Source: Buddleja alternifolia
Taxonomy: Eukaryota; Streptophyta; Magnoliopsida; Lamiales; Scrophulariaceae
Reading direction: 5' to 3'
NCBI GenBank assembly: GCA_019426215.1
Contig: CM033401.1
Coordinates: 12,653,134 to 12,717,133, forward strand
DNA length: 64,000 bases
Shown: piece after piece, positions 33,128 to 43,972 of the stretch
Layout: each line of letters opens with the position of its first letter
How positions within the stretch are numbered: position 1 is the stretch's first letter
Translations under genes and position numbers: made by a program
Notes under the pieces: model-generated
Told to the model about the DNA's origin: nothing
Database searches by the model: none
Seen by the model: only the letters and a program-made list of their open reading frames with translations

Positions 33128-34172
33128 TAGGGCGGATGAAAAGAATTTAAAAATCGTCCAAATCGATCGAACCGCATCGCATCGATTTTGCCAAATTTTA
33201 TATAAACCATCGGTTTCAAAATTAAATGAAAACTGCACCGCACTGCCTACATACATATATATATAAATGTAATTATTATTTTTTATATTCTTAATAATAT
33301 TTGATAGTTTATGTTTGGAAGCAATCTAGATGTCAATTGTCATACACATTACACATGAGTTATAAAAATAAGTTTATATGTAACCAAAAAAAAAATTGTT
33401 ATACGGCATGATATTAAAAAATTGTTATACGGCATGATATTAGTGATGATGATGATAAATTCCATCCATTTATGGTTCAGAGCTCTTTGAGGAATTCAAG
33501 TCTGGTATATTAATTATAATGTGATCCTAATGTTCTCAGAATGAGTAACCAAAAAAAAAATTGTTATACGGCATGATATTAAAAAATTGTTATACGGCAT
33601 GATATTAAAAAATTGTTATACGGCATGATATTAGTGATGATGATGATAAATTCCATCCATTTATGGTTCAGAGCTCTTTGAGGAATTCAAGTCTGGTATA
33701 TTAATTATAATGTGATCCTAATGTTCTCAGAATGAGTTTGTATGTCTCGTATTTATCATTAATTGTCCACAGGAGAGTTGATCTTGTATCTCTTATATGT
33801 TGATTTTAGAGTTAAACAAAGTTTGTGTTGATTTCAATTTCCGAATTTCGATATTATATTTGAGTTAATCAAAGTTACAACTTTTACAAATGTAGTTACA
33901 GATTTTACAAGTTTTTTCATTGGAGAGTTCAATAAAAAAGGGATTGGTTTAGTTAATTAACACTACAAGATACAATTCTAATTTTTTAAGTTAGTGTAAA
34001 TCAACTTTAAAATCGCTAAAATGCATTGAACCGCGCCAAACCGTCCGAAATCACACAAGTAATTTTGAATCTCAAAACCACAATTTGAAATTATTATTTG
34101 GCAAAAATCTCATTTGGCAATTTGATTTGAGAATAGGTGGAAAGAAGATGAAAACGCGCCCGATCACCCCTA
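33128..34172. mobile_element. Non-autonomous hAT-like element, first copy
   Basis: Starts TAGGGCGG and ends CACCCCTA, short inverted ends of the TAGGGGTG type. It is flanked by GACCATAT (33120–33127) and GACCGTAT (34173–34180), a 7-of-8 match to an 8-bp target duplication as made by hAT transposases. Sub-terminal words such as GAACCGCATCGCATCG and GAACCGCGCC recur in the second copy at 41404. No transposase coding is seen. It contains a local duplication (33383–33736). Confidence 0.72.
33383..33736. repeat. Tandem duplication with nested 28-bp repeats
   Basis: A unit of about 155–185 bp occurs twice (33383–33546, 33548–33736). Each begins with copies of AAAATTGTTATACGGCATGA (two in the first unit, three in the second) and continues with the same GATGATGATGATAAATTCC and GGTTCAGAGCTC text through ATGTTCTCAGAATGAGT. 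The units look identical apart from repeat number, so the duplication is recent compared with the element around it. Confidence 0.9.
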
Positions 34173-34180
34173 GACCGTAT

Positions 34181-34680
34181 AGCCACACCTATTCGCTTAA
34201 AAAACACCTAGAATAATTGGCAACTATAATTAGGAACCAAACTAATTGAGGCAAATAAGTTTTTGTTAAAGTTTGTTTAGATTATTATTAAGGTTTTAAA
34301 TTTGTGCCTAAATCTAATTTTATTGTTCGTTAAATTGAGTTGAAATGAATATTGATTGAGCCGCACATGAGTGAGGCTCGAATAGCTTGATTTTGTTGTA
34401 TATATTTTATCATTCCTTTTACTAATCAAGTTGAGCTTCACAATTTATTGAAAAAATAAAAGTTGTACAATGTTGGTATGTAATGTTACTGACCCGGGTT
34501 TAAATGAATTTTAAGTAATCGATATCAAATTGAAAAACAATAGTTTAATTCGTCTTTCAATCACAACTATAAATACCTCGCTTTAATTATACGTATTTGC
34601 TCCGAGATGAATAACTTGCGTACATTCACTCCAAATTTAGTCCTAAATTTCAAGTATGTCACTGAATGACAAGAGTGTAG
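34181..34680. other. Intergenic, no gene seen
   Basis: AT-rich, no coding signal and no clear repeat borders. Confidence 0.55.
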
Positions 34681-34803
34681 AACTCATCAACGTGAGGCCT
34701 CCCACATCGAACAAAAAAAAAATTGAAATGGTTTATAAAAGTTGTCCAAGAATTTAAGTGTATTAGTGGAAATTCATTTTGGCTCGAGGTATAAATGCCC
34801 AAA
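34681..34803. repeat. Dispersed repeat R, left half of copy 1
   Basis: Contains CCCACATCGAACAAA and ATTGAAATGGTTTAT and matches the start of copy 2 (about 42583). The Athila-like element inserted at CCAAA (34799–34803) splits it; the rest of this copy is at 41201–41403. Confidence 0.7.
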
Positions 34804-36001
34804 TGTTACGTGTCGAACCTATAAAAATTATTCCTACTTCTAAATTTGTAGATCGCGATGAGTAGGGTCGAATCCACAGGGATTGGTTCAGATTTAATTC
34901 TCAATAAATGAATAAAATAAAAGAGGGGGGGGGGGGGGATTTTTTATAATTGATTAAACTAAAAATTACTAAAAATAAACTAATAATTAAGAAAAGTAAA
35001 ATTAAACAAGTAAACTAATTCAATAGATGGTGAGATTGTAGCCTAAGGAGTTATCTCTGTTTTGATTCCAAGAGTTGATCCTTGATGTAAAGATACTTCA
35101 ATGTTCATGAATAAATTGGCTATAGTTATTAACAAGCTCTGACAACCTGATTTCTCATTAATTTATCGATAACCAAAACAAGTTTTTTGATTACTTCTCT
35201 TATTGATTAAACAACCCTAAATAGCTCTTAGGATTTAATTTAACAATAGCATTAAGAAATAGAGAAACACCAATTCTAACCAACAAATTTGCAAGCTCGG
35301 TTCATTTAGATTAGATCACATATTCCCATAACAACAATTGAAAATTTGTCCATAATTAACGTTATTAACTGCCACAAATATTAAAATTGACCAAACAATT
35401 ACAGATTCGGGATTCTAAATGGCTATATACTATTCCGACAATCAAATAATAGGCCCTTATTATTCAATTAATCAAAATAATAATTTCAACAAATACAGAA
35501 AATATGCAAATACTCAAGAACAAAGAAGGAAATAAACACAAATTAGATCTCACAACTTTTGTAGAATCAAAACTTCAATAATCTTTGGCTAGAAATAAAA
35601 TCTTTAGCAATACATCTTGAAAGAAAGTAAAATGCAGAGATTACTTCTCTTCTCCATGAAAATGACGTGTGTTGTGATAATGTGTAGGAGAGATAATAAA
35701 ATTCCAGCAATATTTAATTATATATGCCTAGTCAAAAGACTCCTAACTAAATAAAACTTTAATTCTAATGGAATAAAGAAATTAATTCCTTAATAGAATA
35801 AAATACCAATAAAACTTCTAAAAAAATAGGAAAGCTCCTCCTACTTCATGTGTATTCTTCTTTTTCTCCACATTTTTCTTCTTTTATGAACTTTCACCTA
35901 TCAAAATAGAAAATCATAATAAATATCTATTATTTAAACTCAAATACCAATAAAAGAATAAAGGAATTATATGAAAAATATGCATAAAATGCATACTAAC
36001 A
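34804..36001 (-). repeat. 3' LTR of the Athila-like element
   Basis: 1198 bp, colinear with 39954–41195. It contains a 16-G run (about 34924–34939), which is only 6 G in the other LTR. The adjoining CTCCCCCACAC (36003–36013) is the polypurine tract on the minus strand. Confidence 0.92.
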
Positions 36002-37140
36002 AACTCCCCCACACTTTAACTCTTGCACGTCCCTGTGCAAAGACAAAAGACTCAAAAATAAAGAAAACTAAAAACAACTAAAACTAACCACTTTCGTAGG
36101 TATCACGATTGCATTTAGCGTATGCAATAAGCCTTTAAGCCCCTAGGTTATCCTAGTGGACGAGTTGTGTCTCGTGAGGGTTTGCTGACTATATACCCAC
36201 AAAATCGATCTCTCAGTGTACAACAAATAAGTCAAAGAAACTTGTTTTTCCAAACATCAACCTTTATCATCAAAAATTTTAACAAAATTCTTTAAAGATG
36301 TCCATCATGCCTCAACTATCACTTTCGTATCCATACAAACTCTTCAAAAATTCACAAAAAATTCATGACTACAATACCACTTATACAACATTCAACTCGC
36401 ATTATCCATTTCTATCTCTTCAAGCATTTTATAACAAATTTAGAACCAATATCATACTTTTATTTACTTAAGTAATTACTTGTCTTTTGACGCGAATACA
36501 AACATTGGTCATGAATGCACCCGGTTATTTAACAAGTTTATCATTTATCATTAATATTTGATACCCTCTTTATAGCCCTTTTAGGATACTAACACAGTAG
36601 CAGGTTTGGGCCGATAGATCCCAGACCAGTTGGCCTTAGGTTACCAAGTTTGAAAACTCCTCAGACTTAATCCCTTCAGTGTAGTTGGCCCCATGCGCTA
36701 CAAGAGGTTATATCATACTCATTTTAAGCACAAACTACTTCATAGGGTCTTAATACCCATATTTTCAATTCATCATCAATTTAATTTCACAAAAATTTAA
36801 ACCTAAGAAAATATCAACGAATCTCTGTGAGTCAAATATCACATACATAATTATGCTAGATTACAAACTTTCATAAATCTTGGATCATATCTTGTATTAG
36901 TAACCCAACCCCACCCTAGGCATATGTTATTATATACTTCTTTTTGATTGTTTTCTCAAAGAAGCATGTACTTCAACAATTGTAACGGTATAAGCATGTT
37001 TGACTTCTCTCATGAATTTCATCAAATTTTTAAAATCACAAGAATTGATATTTTGAAAAGTTTTTACACTAACTTAACAAGTTGCACACTAAGAGAATTA
37101 TACACACACCAGACAAAGGATTTAACCCCCTCCCCCACAC
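36002..37140 (-). other. 3' untranslated part of the Athila-like element
   Basis: AT-rich, no coding. The polypurine tract lies at its left edge. Chance frames only. Confidence 0.6.
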
Positions 37141-37145
37141 GTATT

Positions 37146-37905
37146 TCATGCATTGTCCTCAGTGCATAAAAAGAAAAAGCATAAGAGGAAAAAATTGGAG
37201 GTAAAGGAACGGGGCTCTCCTGAATGTAGATGTGTGAACCTACGATCAATCTGGTGGTGACTGATTTGTAATTGAGCTTGAAGAACTTGACCTGGAAGCA
37301 TTCGTTGGAGAAGACGAACGAGAGTGGTCGGCATGGTCGGTTTTCCGGCGGCGGAGCAGCAGTTGTGACCGGAGTCGGCGGCAGTCGAATCTGATTGGGC
37401 GGCGGTCAGATGTGTTTGGGAGGCGGTCAGATCTGGTGAGAGATTCACGATCGTCGATTGAATCACGGTGGAATTCGGATCTGAGGAGAGAGAGTCACGT
37501 CGATGCGGCTGTAGCTGGAGCAGCGGCGTCGAGTGTTGATTTCGCCGCCGATGGTGGAATCGCGTTTGGTTTGTGGCTGCGGTGGTGTGGTGTGGTGTAG
37601 CAGCGGTGGTGGCGGGTGTTGAGGACGACGGCTGGTTCGGCTGCGGTGGTGGAGCGGCAGCGATTGGTGGCGTCACTTCTAGTGGTTGAATCATGGTGGT
37701 ACCGTGTGTGGAGGCGGTGGCGCGTTCGGTTGAGGAGGCGTCGTCGAGTTGGTTGGATTTTGCAGCCCGTTTTGGCGGCGTAGCAGCGGTGGCGGCGACT
37801 CTTGATTTCGGCGGTGGTGGCTTCCTTATGGTGGATGAGATGATGTTGAAGCTTTGATGGTGGTTTGGGGTGCGGTTGTGCTTGTTGCTGCAAACAAAAC
37901 AAATT
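37146..37905 (-). other. GC-rich low-complexity block inside the Athila-like element
   Basis: A stretch of GGTGG/GGCGG words, GC-rich in an AT-rich element, bordered on the right by a G run (37906–37922). Both strands have chance long frames (37146–37694 and 37495–37902 on minus) giving Pro/Thr/Ser/His/Arg-rich text without a known domain. It sits between the protease and the 3' UTR, where RT to integrase would be expected. It may be captured host sequence or an expanded simple repeat. Confidence 0.5.
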
Positions 37906-38362
37906 TGGGGGGGGGGGGGGGGAGGGAATTAGGTCAAAGTTAGGTGAGAAAGAAAAAAAAGGGAAGATATGGCTGATAATTCGAATTTTTAATTAAATTT
38001 TTTTTTCGAAATTGACTAAGTGTTGAAGTGTTTTTAAGTCAGAGTGTGACTTATATTTGAGCGTGGGCACGTCTAATGTGAAGTCATGAATTATCAAAAT
38101 TGTGCACACCTAGACAGAATACAACTTGGAATAAAGCATGGGCACACCTAATTTGAAGTTGTAATTTGTCAATTCAACACATTTTTTTTAACGATTAAGT
38201 TTAAAACGTGCCCCAGTATGACCTTGTGATATGTTTCACCTCAAAGAAAAAGACGAAAAATATATAAAAAACATAAAATAAAGGAACGAGAAAAGGTAAA
38301 ATCTTGGGTTGCCTCTCAAGCAGTGCCTTTCTTTAATGTCTTTGGCTAGACGAGGTTATGGA

Positions 38363-39950
38363 TCAAGTTGCATAAGTAGGAGGTTCAAAGCCATCATTGT
38401 GCCAAGCTACCTTTAGTAGATCATCATCATTGAGTTCAATAATTCGCTGCATCAAAAAGTCAGTAACATCTTTGGCAAACATAGAATGATCATCATTAGG
38501 ATACTTCATGGAATCATAAATACTAAATTCTATAATTTCACCATTTGATTCCATAGTAACTGTCTCATCATGAATATCAATGTTAGTTCTAAATGTTTTT
38601 AGAAATGGTCTTCCAAGTAAAATGGGAGCAAAATCACAAGAGTTATTTTCACCTATATCAATAACATAAAAATCAGCAGGAAGAACCAAATCATTAACTT
38701 GAACTAATATATTTTCAAGAACACCATCAGGATATGCATTAGACCTATCAATTAATTGGATAATCACATCCGTTCCTTACAATTTCCCCACATTCAAAGA
38801 CTCATAGAGAGAACGAGACATGATATTAATAGAAGCTCCTAGATCTAATATATCCCTTTACCTAACATTGTATGTATTAGAGAAGGGATCATTCTTTCTC
38901 TGTGGAGCCCCAGAAAATCCAACAACATTGGCTTGCTTGTGTGGATCCTCTTGAAGTGTAGGATACACCTCGCTAGTATGTCTAAGATTGAAGTAGATAC
39001 CACATGTCGTCATTTGATGTGTATTGCCTACTACCAATTTTTGCACCAGGTAAGTCAAATCATCCAGACGTTGATTTACTAATGCGAAATTTACCTCACC
39101 CACCCCCTTCAGTGCAGTATCTTATCGAGTGCCAAATTGTTGGGTGTTGGCAACCATGTTGGAGATCAAATTCCTTGCTTCTGTGGGAGTTTTGTGTACC
39201 AGTGCGCCTCCACTCGTAGCATCTATCATATTTCTCTCCTTTGTTGACAAATTTTCATAGAAATACTGGATTAGGAGTTGTTCAGGAATTTGGTGTTGTG
39301 GGCAGCTGGCTACTAGTTGTTTAAACCGCTCCCAGTACTCGTACAATGACTCTCCAGTGATTTGCCTAATTCTGCATATCTCCTTTCTTATGTTAGCAAC
39401 TTGTGAAGTGGTAAAGAATTGCTCCAAGAATTGTTTCTTCACTTCGGTCCATGTCTCGATTAAACCATAGGGTAGCTAATATAGCCGGTCCTTAGCTCTG
39501 TTAGCTAGTGAAAATGGAAAAGCCCTTAGTTTGATTTGGTCTTCAGTGACATTCCCTGATTTCATCGTTGAACAGACCACCTGGAATTCTTTCAAGTGTT
39601 TGTGGGGTTCTTCTCCTGCAAGACCACGAAAAGTAGGAAGTAAGTGAATAAGACCAGATTTTAATTCAAAATCTACCTCAAGGGTGGGATATTGAATGCA
39701 AAGGGGTTGTTGGTTTATGTTTGGCATGGTTAACTCCCTTAAAGTTCATTCGTTGGCATTGGCCATGACTTCGAGTTTCTCTTCTGAATCACTGGACGTG
39801 TCACTCAATTCCAAAGTTAAATTCAATTCGTGAGATGAAGTAGACGGGACTCCTTGAGCACGTTGCTTGGCTTCTTTTCGTAGTCGGCGAGTTGTTTCTC
39901 TATAATGAGAAATAAATCTAAAGACACCAATCCGCGGAAACGACGCCAAA
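38363..39950 (-). pseudogene. gag–protease of the Athila-like element
   Basis: One reading frame on the minus strand from 39950 to 38363, broken by in-frame stops near 39746, 39476, 39122, 38858 and about 38779. The retrotransposon gag domain is clear: ELKSGLIHLLPTFRGLAGE and HLKEFQVVCSTM, then GESLYEYWERFKQLVASCP and NLISNMVANTQQFG. The protease follows with LDLGASINIMS (about 38810–38840), the Athila D-x-G-A-S form, and ILLGRPFLKT (about 38610). Stops at CGA- and CAG-like positions fit C-to-T decay. Downstream of the protease no RT is found. Confidence 0.9.
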
Positions 39951-39951
39951 A
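39933..39951 (-). other. Primer binding site of the Athila-like element
   Basis: The minus strand reads TTTTGGCGTCGTTTCCGCGG, beside the LTR end at 39954. It is a decayed form of the TGGCGCCGTTGCCGGGGA PBS used by many plant gypsy elements. Confidence 0.75.
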
Positions 39952-39953
39952 TT

Positions 39954-41195
39954 TGTTAGGTATTGAACCTACAAAAATTATTCCTACTCCTAAATTTGTA
40001 GATAGCGATGAGCGGGGTCGAATCCACAGGGATTAGTTCAAATTTAATTCTCAATAAACGAATAAAATAAAAAAGGGGGGATTTTTTATAATTGATTAAA
40101 AATTACTAAAAATAAACTAAAAATTAAGAAAAGTAAAATTAAACAAGTAAACTAATTCAATATATGGTGAGATTCTAGCCTAAGGAGTTACTCCGTTTTG
40201 ATTCCAAGAGTTGATCCTTGATGCAAAGGTACTTCAACATTCATGAATAAATTGGTTATAGTTATTAACAAACTCTAACAACCTAGTTTCTCCTTAATTT
40301 ATCAATAACCAAAACAAGTTCTTTGATTACCTCTCTTATTGATTAAACAACCCTAAATAAGCTCTTAGGATTTAATTTAACAATAGCATTAAGAAATAGA
40401 GAAACACCAATTCTAACCAACAAACTCGCAAGCTCGGTTCATTGAGATTAGATCACATATTCCCATAACAACAATTGAAAACTTGTCCATAATCAACGTT
40501 ATTAAATGCCACAACTATTAGAATTGACCAAACAATTACGGATTCAGGATTCTAAATGACTATATACTGTTCTGACAGTTAAATAACTGACCCTTATTAT
40601 TCAATTAATCAAAATAATAATTTCAACAAACACAGAAAATATGCAAATACTCAAGAACAAAGAAGGAAATAAACACAAATTAGATCTCACAACTTTTGTA
40701 GAATCAAAACTTCATTAATCATTGGCTATAAATAAAATCTTTAGCAATATATCTTGAAAGAAAGAAAAACGCAGAGATTACTTCTCCTCTCCATGAATAT
40801 AACGTGTGTTGTGATAATGTGTAGGAGAGATAATAAAATTTCAGCAATATCTAATTATATATGCATAACCAAAAGACTAAACTCTAATTCTAATGGAATA
40901 AGGAAATTAATTCCTTAATAAAATAAAATACAAATAAAACTCCTAAAAAAATAGGAAAACTCCTAAAAAATAGGAAAGGTCCACAAAAACAGGAAAGCTC
41001 CTCCTACTTCACGTGTCTTCTTCCTTTTCTCCATCTTTTTCTTCTTTTTATCCATCTTTTTCTTCATTTTTCTTCTTTTATGAACTTTCACCTATCACAG
41101 TAGAAAATCATAATAAATATCTATTATTTAAACTCAAATACCAATAAAAGAATAAAGGAATTATATGAAAAATATGCATAAAATGCATACTAACA
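39954..41195 (-). repeat. 5' LTR of the Athila-like element
   Basis: 1242 bp, TGTTAGGTATTG to ATACTAACA. An extra run of TCTTTTTCTTC units (about 41030–41070) is longer than in the other LTR. Confidence 0.92.
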
Positions 41196-41200
41196 CCAAA

Positions 41201-41403
41201 TCAAGATTCCGCTCAGTGGGTTCAGAGGCACTCATCGCGTCCAATGGGTTCGCAGGCTCGTGGTTTGAAATTTGGTATCAAAGCCGCTCGCCAGCTTGAA
41301 TATTTGGAGTTAAGTGCTACACAAGGCAAACTTATACACATTGTAGGAGCCCACTCTTGAAGATGTGCAAAGTGCTACGCGCGTGAAAGCCATCTCTTGA
41401 GTC
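41201..41403. repeat. Dispersed repeat R, right half of copy 1
   Basis: Continues 34681–34803 after the Athila-like insertion. AATCAAGATTCCGCTCAGTG lines up with copy 2 at about 42690–42790. The hAT element at 41404 ends it. Confidence 0.65.
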
Positions 41404-42331
41404 TAGGGTGATCGTGGTTCGGTTATGCGGGTTTTTTTTTTATTAATTTCAAATCAAATTGCCAAGTGCGGTTTGGCATAAATAAAATTTGAAATTGCGG
41501 TTTTATAAATCCGACTATGCGGTCTTGTATGGTTCGGTGCGGTTTGGCGGTTTTTCTAGTTATTTTATATTTTAAAACTAAATAAGCAAGCAATATTTGT
41601 CATATTTTTTGTTAAACTAATTGTTAAAGAGATAATGATAATTCATAACAAAGAAAATACTTGTACGAGACATTTATCAATATTAAACTCCATGAATCAT
41701 TAAAAAAACACTAGTGTCATTACACATTATTATATAAGAGTATCATACATTTAGAATAGAAAAGGTACTAGTATATTACTTTAAATATTTATTTTACACT
41801 AAGTAGTAAATATAATATGTACATATTTTATCATATATATAAATATATCAAATAGATACATACTCATATATAAGAAAATGTCTTAATATACCTTGTATGA
41901 ATAGTAGGACGCGAAATTTGTATATGAAAAAGCATTACAAAAAATTACACGTTGTAATTGTTCGTTTATTAAAATTTGTGAACTAAAATCTGCTAAAGGA
42001 TATTGTAAAGTATATTATAAGGTTATAAAGCAATAGGTAATCTAAAGCGACATTGCTATTACAAATAATTGTGATAGTTAAATAGAACAAATGTCATAAA
42101 TATTATCTATAATACTTTTTTTTCCGTCAAATTCAAGTGCCTATTACATTAAATAAAATATAACACTAAAATATCATAAATATTATCACTTTAAAAATCT
42201 CAAGCACAAATGTTGATTGAACATATTATTAATCTTGTAAAAGATATAACCATATCAATTCATTTACAAATATTAAATAAAACTACAAAGTATTCCGAGT
42301 AAAATCTAATAAAAATTTAAATTAATAAAGA

Positions 42332-42373
<42 letters not shown>

Positions 42374-42567
42374 ATATATATATATATGTATGCATGTATG
42401 TAGGCGTTGGCGGTGCGGTTTGATTTTTTTAACACTAATTTTGAAACCTAACCGCATAGGGCGGTACGGTTTTCATTTGAATAAACCGCGGTTTGCTTAG
42501 AAATTTGACAAAAGCGATGCGGTGCAGTCGGTTCGGTGTTGTTTTTCAAAACCAACGCTCACCCCTA
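41404..42567. mobile_element. Non-autonomous hAT-like element, second copy
   Basis: Begins TAGGGTGATCGTGGTTCGG and ends AACCAACGCTCACCCCTA, inverted ends of the TAGGGGTGAGC type. The flanks CTTGAGTC (41396–41403) and CTGGAGCC (42568–42575) match at 6 of 8 positions, fitting an old 8-bp duplication. GCGGTTTGG/AACCGC words lie near both ends. The AT-rich centre has a TA microsatellite (about 42340–42366). No transposase is seen. Confidence 0.75.
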
Positions 42568-42575
42568 CTGGAGCC

Positions 42576-42790
42576 TGTGGGAGCCTTTCACATCGAACAA
42601 AATAAGAAAATTGAAATGGTTTATCAAGAGTTGCCTAAAAATTCAAGTATAACAATGAATATTCATTTTGGATTGTGACTTAAATGTCCAACTCAAGGTT
42701 ATACTCAGAGTGTTCAAAAGCACGTTTCACTTTCAACGGGCTTGTGGACCCAGGACGTGACAATTAACATGTGCTTGAATATAGGAATTT
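42576..42790. repeat. Dispersed repeat R, copy 2
   Basis: CACATCGAACAAAATAAG, then ATTGAAATGGTTTATCAAG and a CAACGGGCTTGTGGACCC stretch, colinear with the two halves of copy 1. Nature unknown. Confidence 0.65.
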
Positions 42791-43970
42791 GGATTTGAGG
42801 AGAGGTTTTGGAGGAAATATTTCAATTGACTCTAAAAATAGAGTTATTTGAAATTCACCAAAATGATAGAGAAAATAGCTCAAAATGAGTGACAATAGTT
42901 TTGAAATCCATTACAACTTAAAACCATCTTAACAAACTCAATAAATTTTTTTATTAATTTAAAGTCCATCACTTTCAAATCTTTTCATCGACACGCACCC
43001 CTATTTTTCTATCATGCACAAACACATACTTACACAACAATATTAAACACAAGACAGTACAACATGATATGTTTGTTGGACGCGTCTTGAAAATCTCGAG
43101 ACACGACATACAATTGTCTATCAAATTTCATATATAAATATAAATCGCATATATAGATTATATTCATATGTATGAAAATCAATGATGTCTTTACACAAAA
43201 ATTGGTATATATAAAGAAAAAAACATGCACACAGATGGTACCCAACATCAGTTAATACCATGAGTAGACTATGATGTTACCAAAAAAATATATAACCTTG
43301 AGAAAGATTAAGAAAGTAACTTTTGACATGATAACACTATTTTTTTCTTCTTATCAAAAAAACATATTACACTTTTTTTTTTAACTATGTAAAATATGGA
43401 AAAGATCTCATCATTGAGAAAAAGTATCGAACACGCTATCAACCATGTCTTTGACAAGTCAGAATTGATTTCTTCTTGTTCCTGATTTAATTTTTGGACA
43501 CACCATTTAACATGTAAACACGTATTCGTAAATATTTTTATCATATTCGACGAGTACCTAACATTATGTCAATCATATTTTTTTTTGGAATTTCCGCGCA
43601 TTATAGGTATTTATCTAGGGTGTGGGGGTCTTCATAAATGTGGAGCAACCCACAATGTGGAACCTGGAGTCGGCCCTTGGACTAGTTAAGTTACGTGCTT
43701 TTAGACATCATGTGGCAGCAGTATTGTTGGGAGAATTAAATGCATTAAATTAAACTCCACCTACAGTCCAGCTTTATACCTAACATGCTTAATCCGGGCC
43801 TGCGCTTTCCAAATTGGTAGGCATAGATAATTATATTTATTAATTGGGAAAAAAAAATTAATAGATAATGAGTGGGAAAACGAAAAGGCATACCAAGAAA
43901 TTTGGTAATCCCACTAAAATAAAAACTTGTAATTTAAGGTTTTGTAATTTAATCTAGATATGGAAATTAT
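42791..43970. other. Intergenic, no gene seen
   Basis: AT-rich. A slightly GC-richer piece at 43590–43700 has no coding signal. Only chance frames occur. Confidence 0.55.
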
Positions 43971-43972
43971 GC

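Larger units (their letters stand above)
34804..41195 (-). mobile_element. Athila-like Ty3/gypsy element, non-autonomous, complete with TSD
   Basis: LTRs at 34804–36001 and 39954–41195 begin TGTTA and end ATACTAACA. Both outer flanks are CCAAA (34799–34803 and 41196–41200), an exact 5-bp target duplication. A PBS reading TGGCGTCGTTTCCGCGGA on the minus strand, close to the TGGCGCCGTTGCCGGGGA type, adjoins the right LTR, so the element points left. The inside codes only for gag and protease; RT, RNase H and integrase are absent. The LTRs differ at many sites, so it is old. It would have needed proteins of a full relative to move. Confidence 0.92.

Noticed and set aside
33383..33736. Short regularly repeated words as a CRISPR-like array
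   Set aside because: Repeats are adjacent, without unique spacers, in a plant hAT element; it is a tandem duplication.
37146..37902. Long minus-strand frames (Pro/Thr/His-rich) as genes
   Set aside because: GC-rich low-complexity text open in several frames, with no domain and no splice context.
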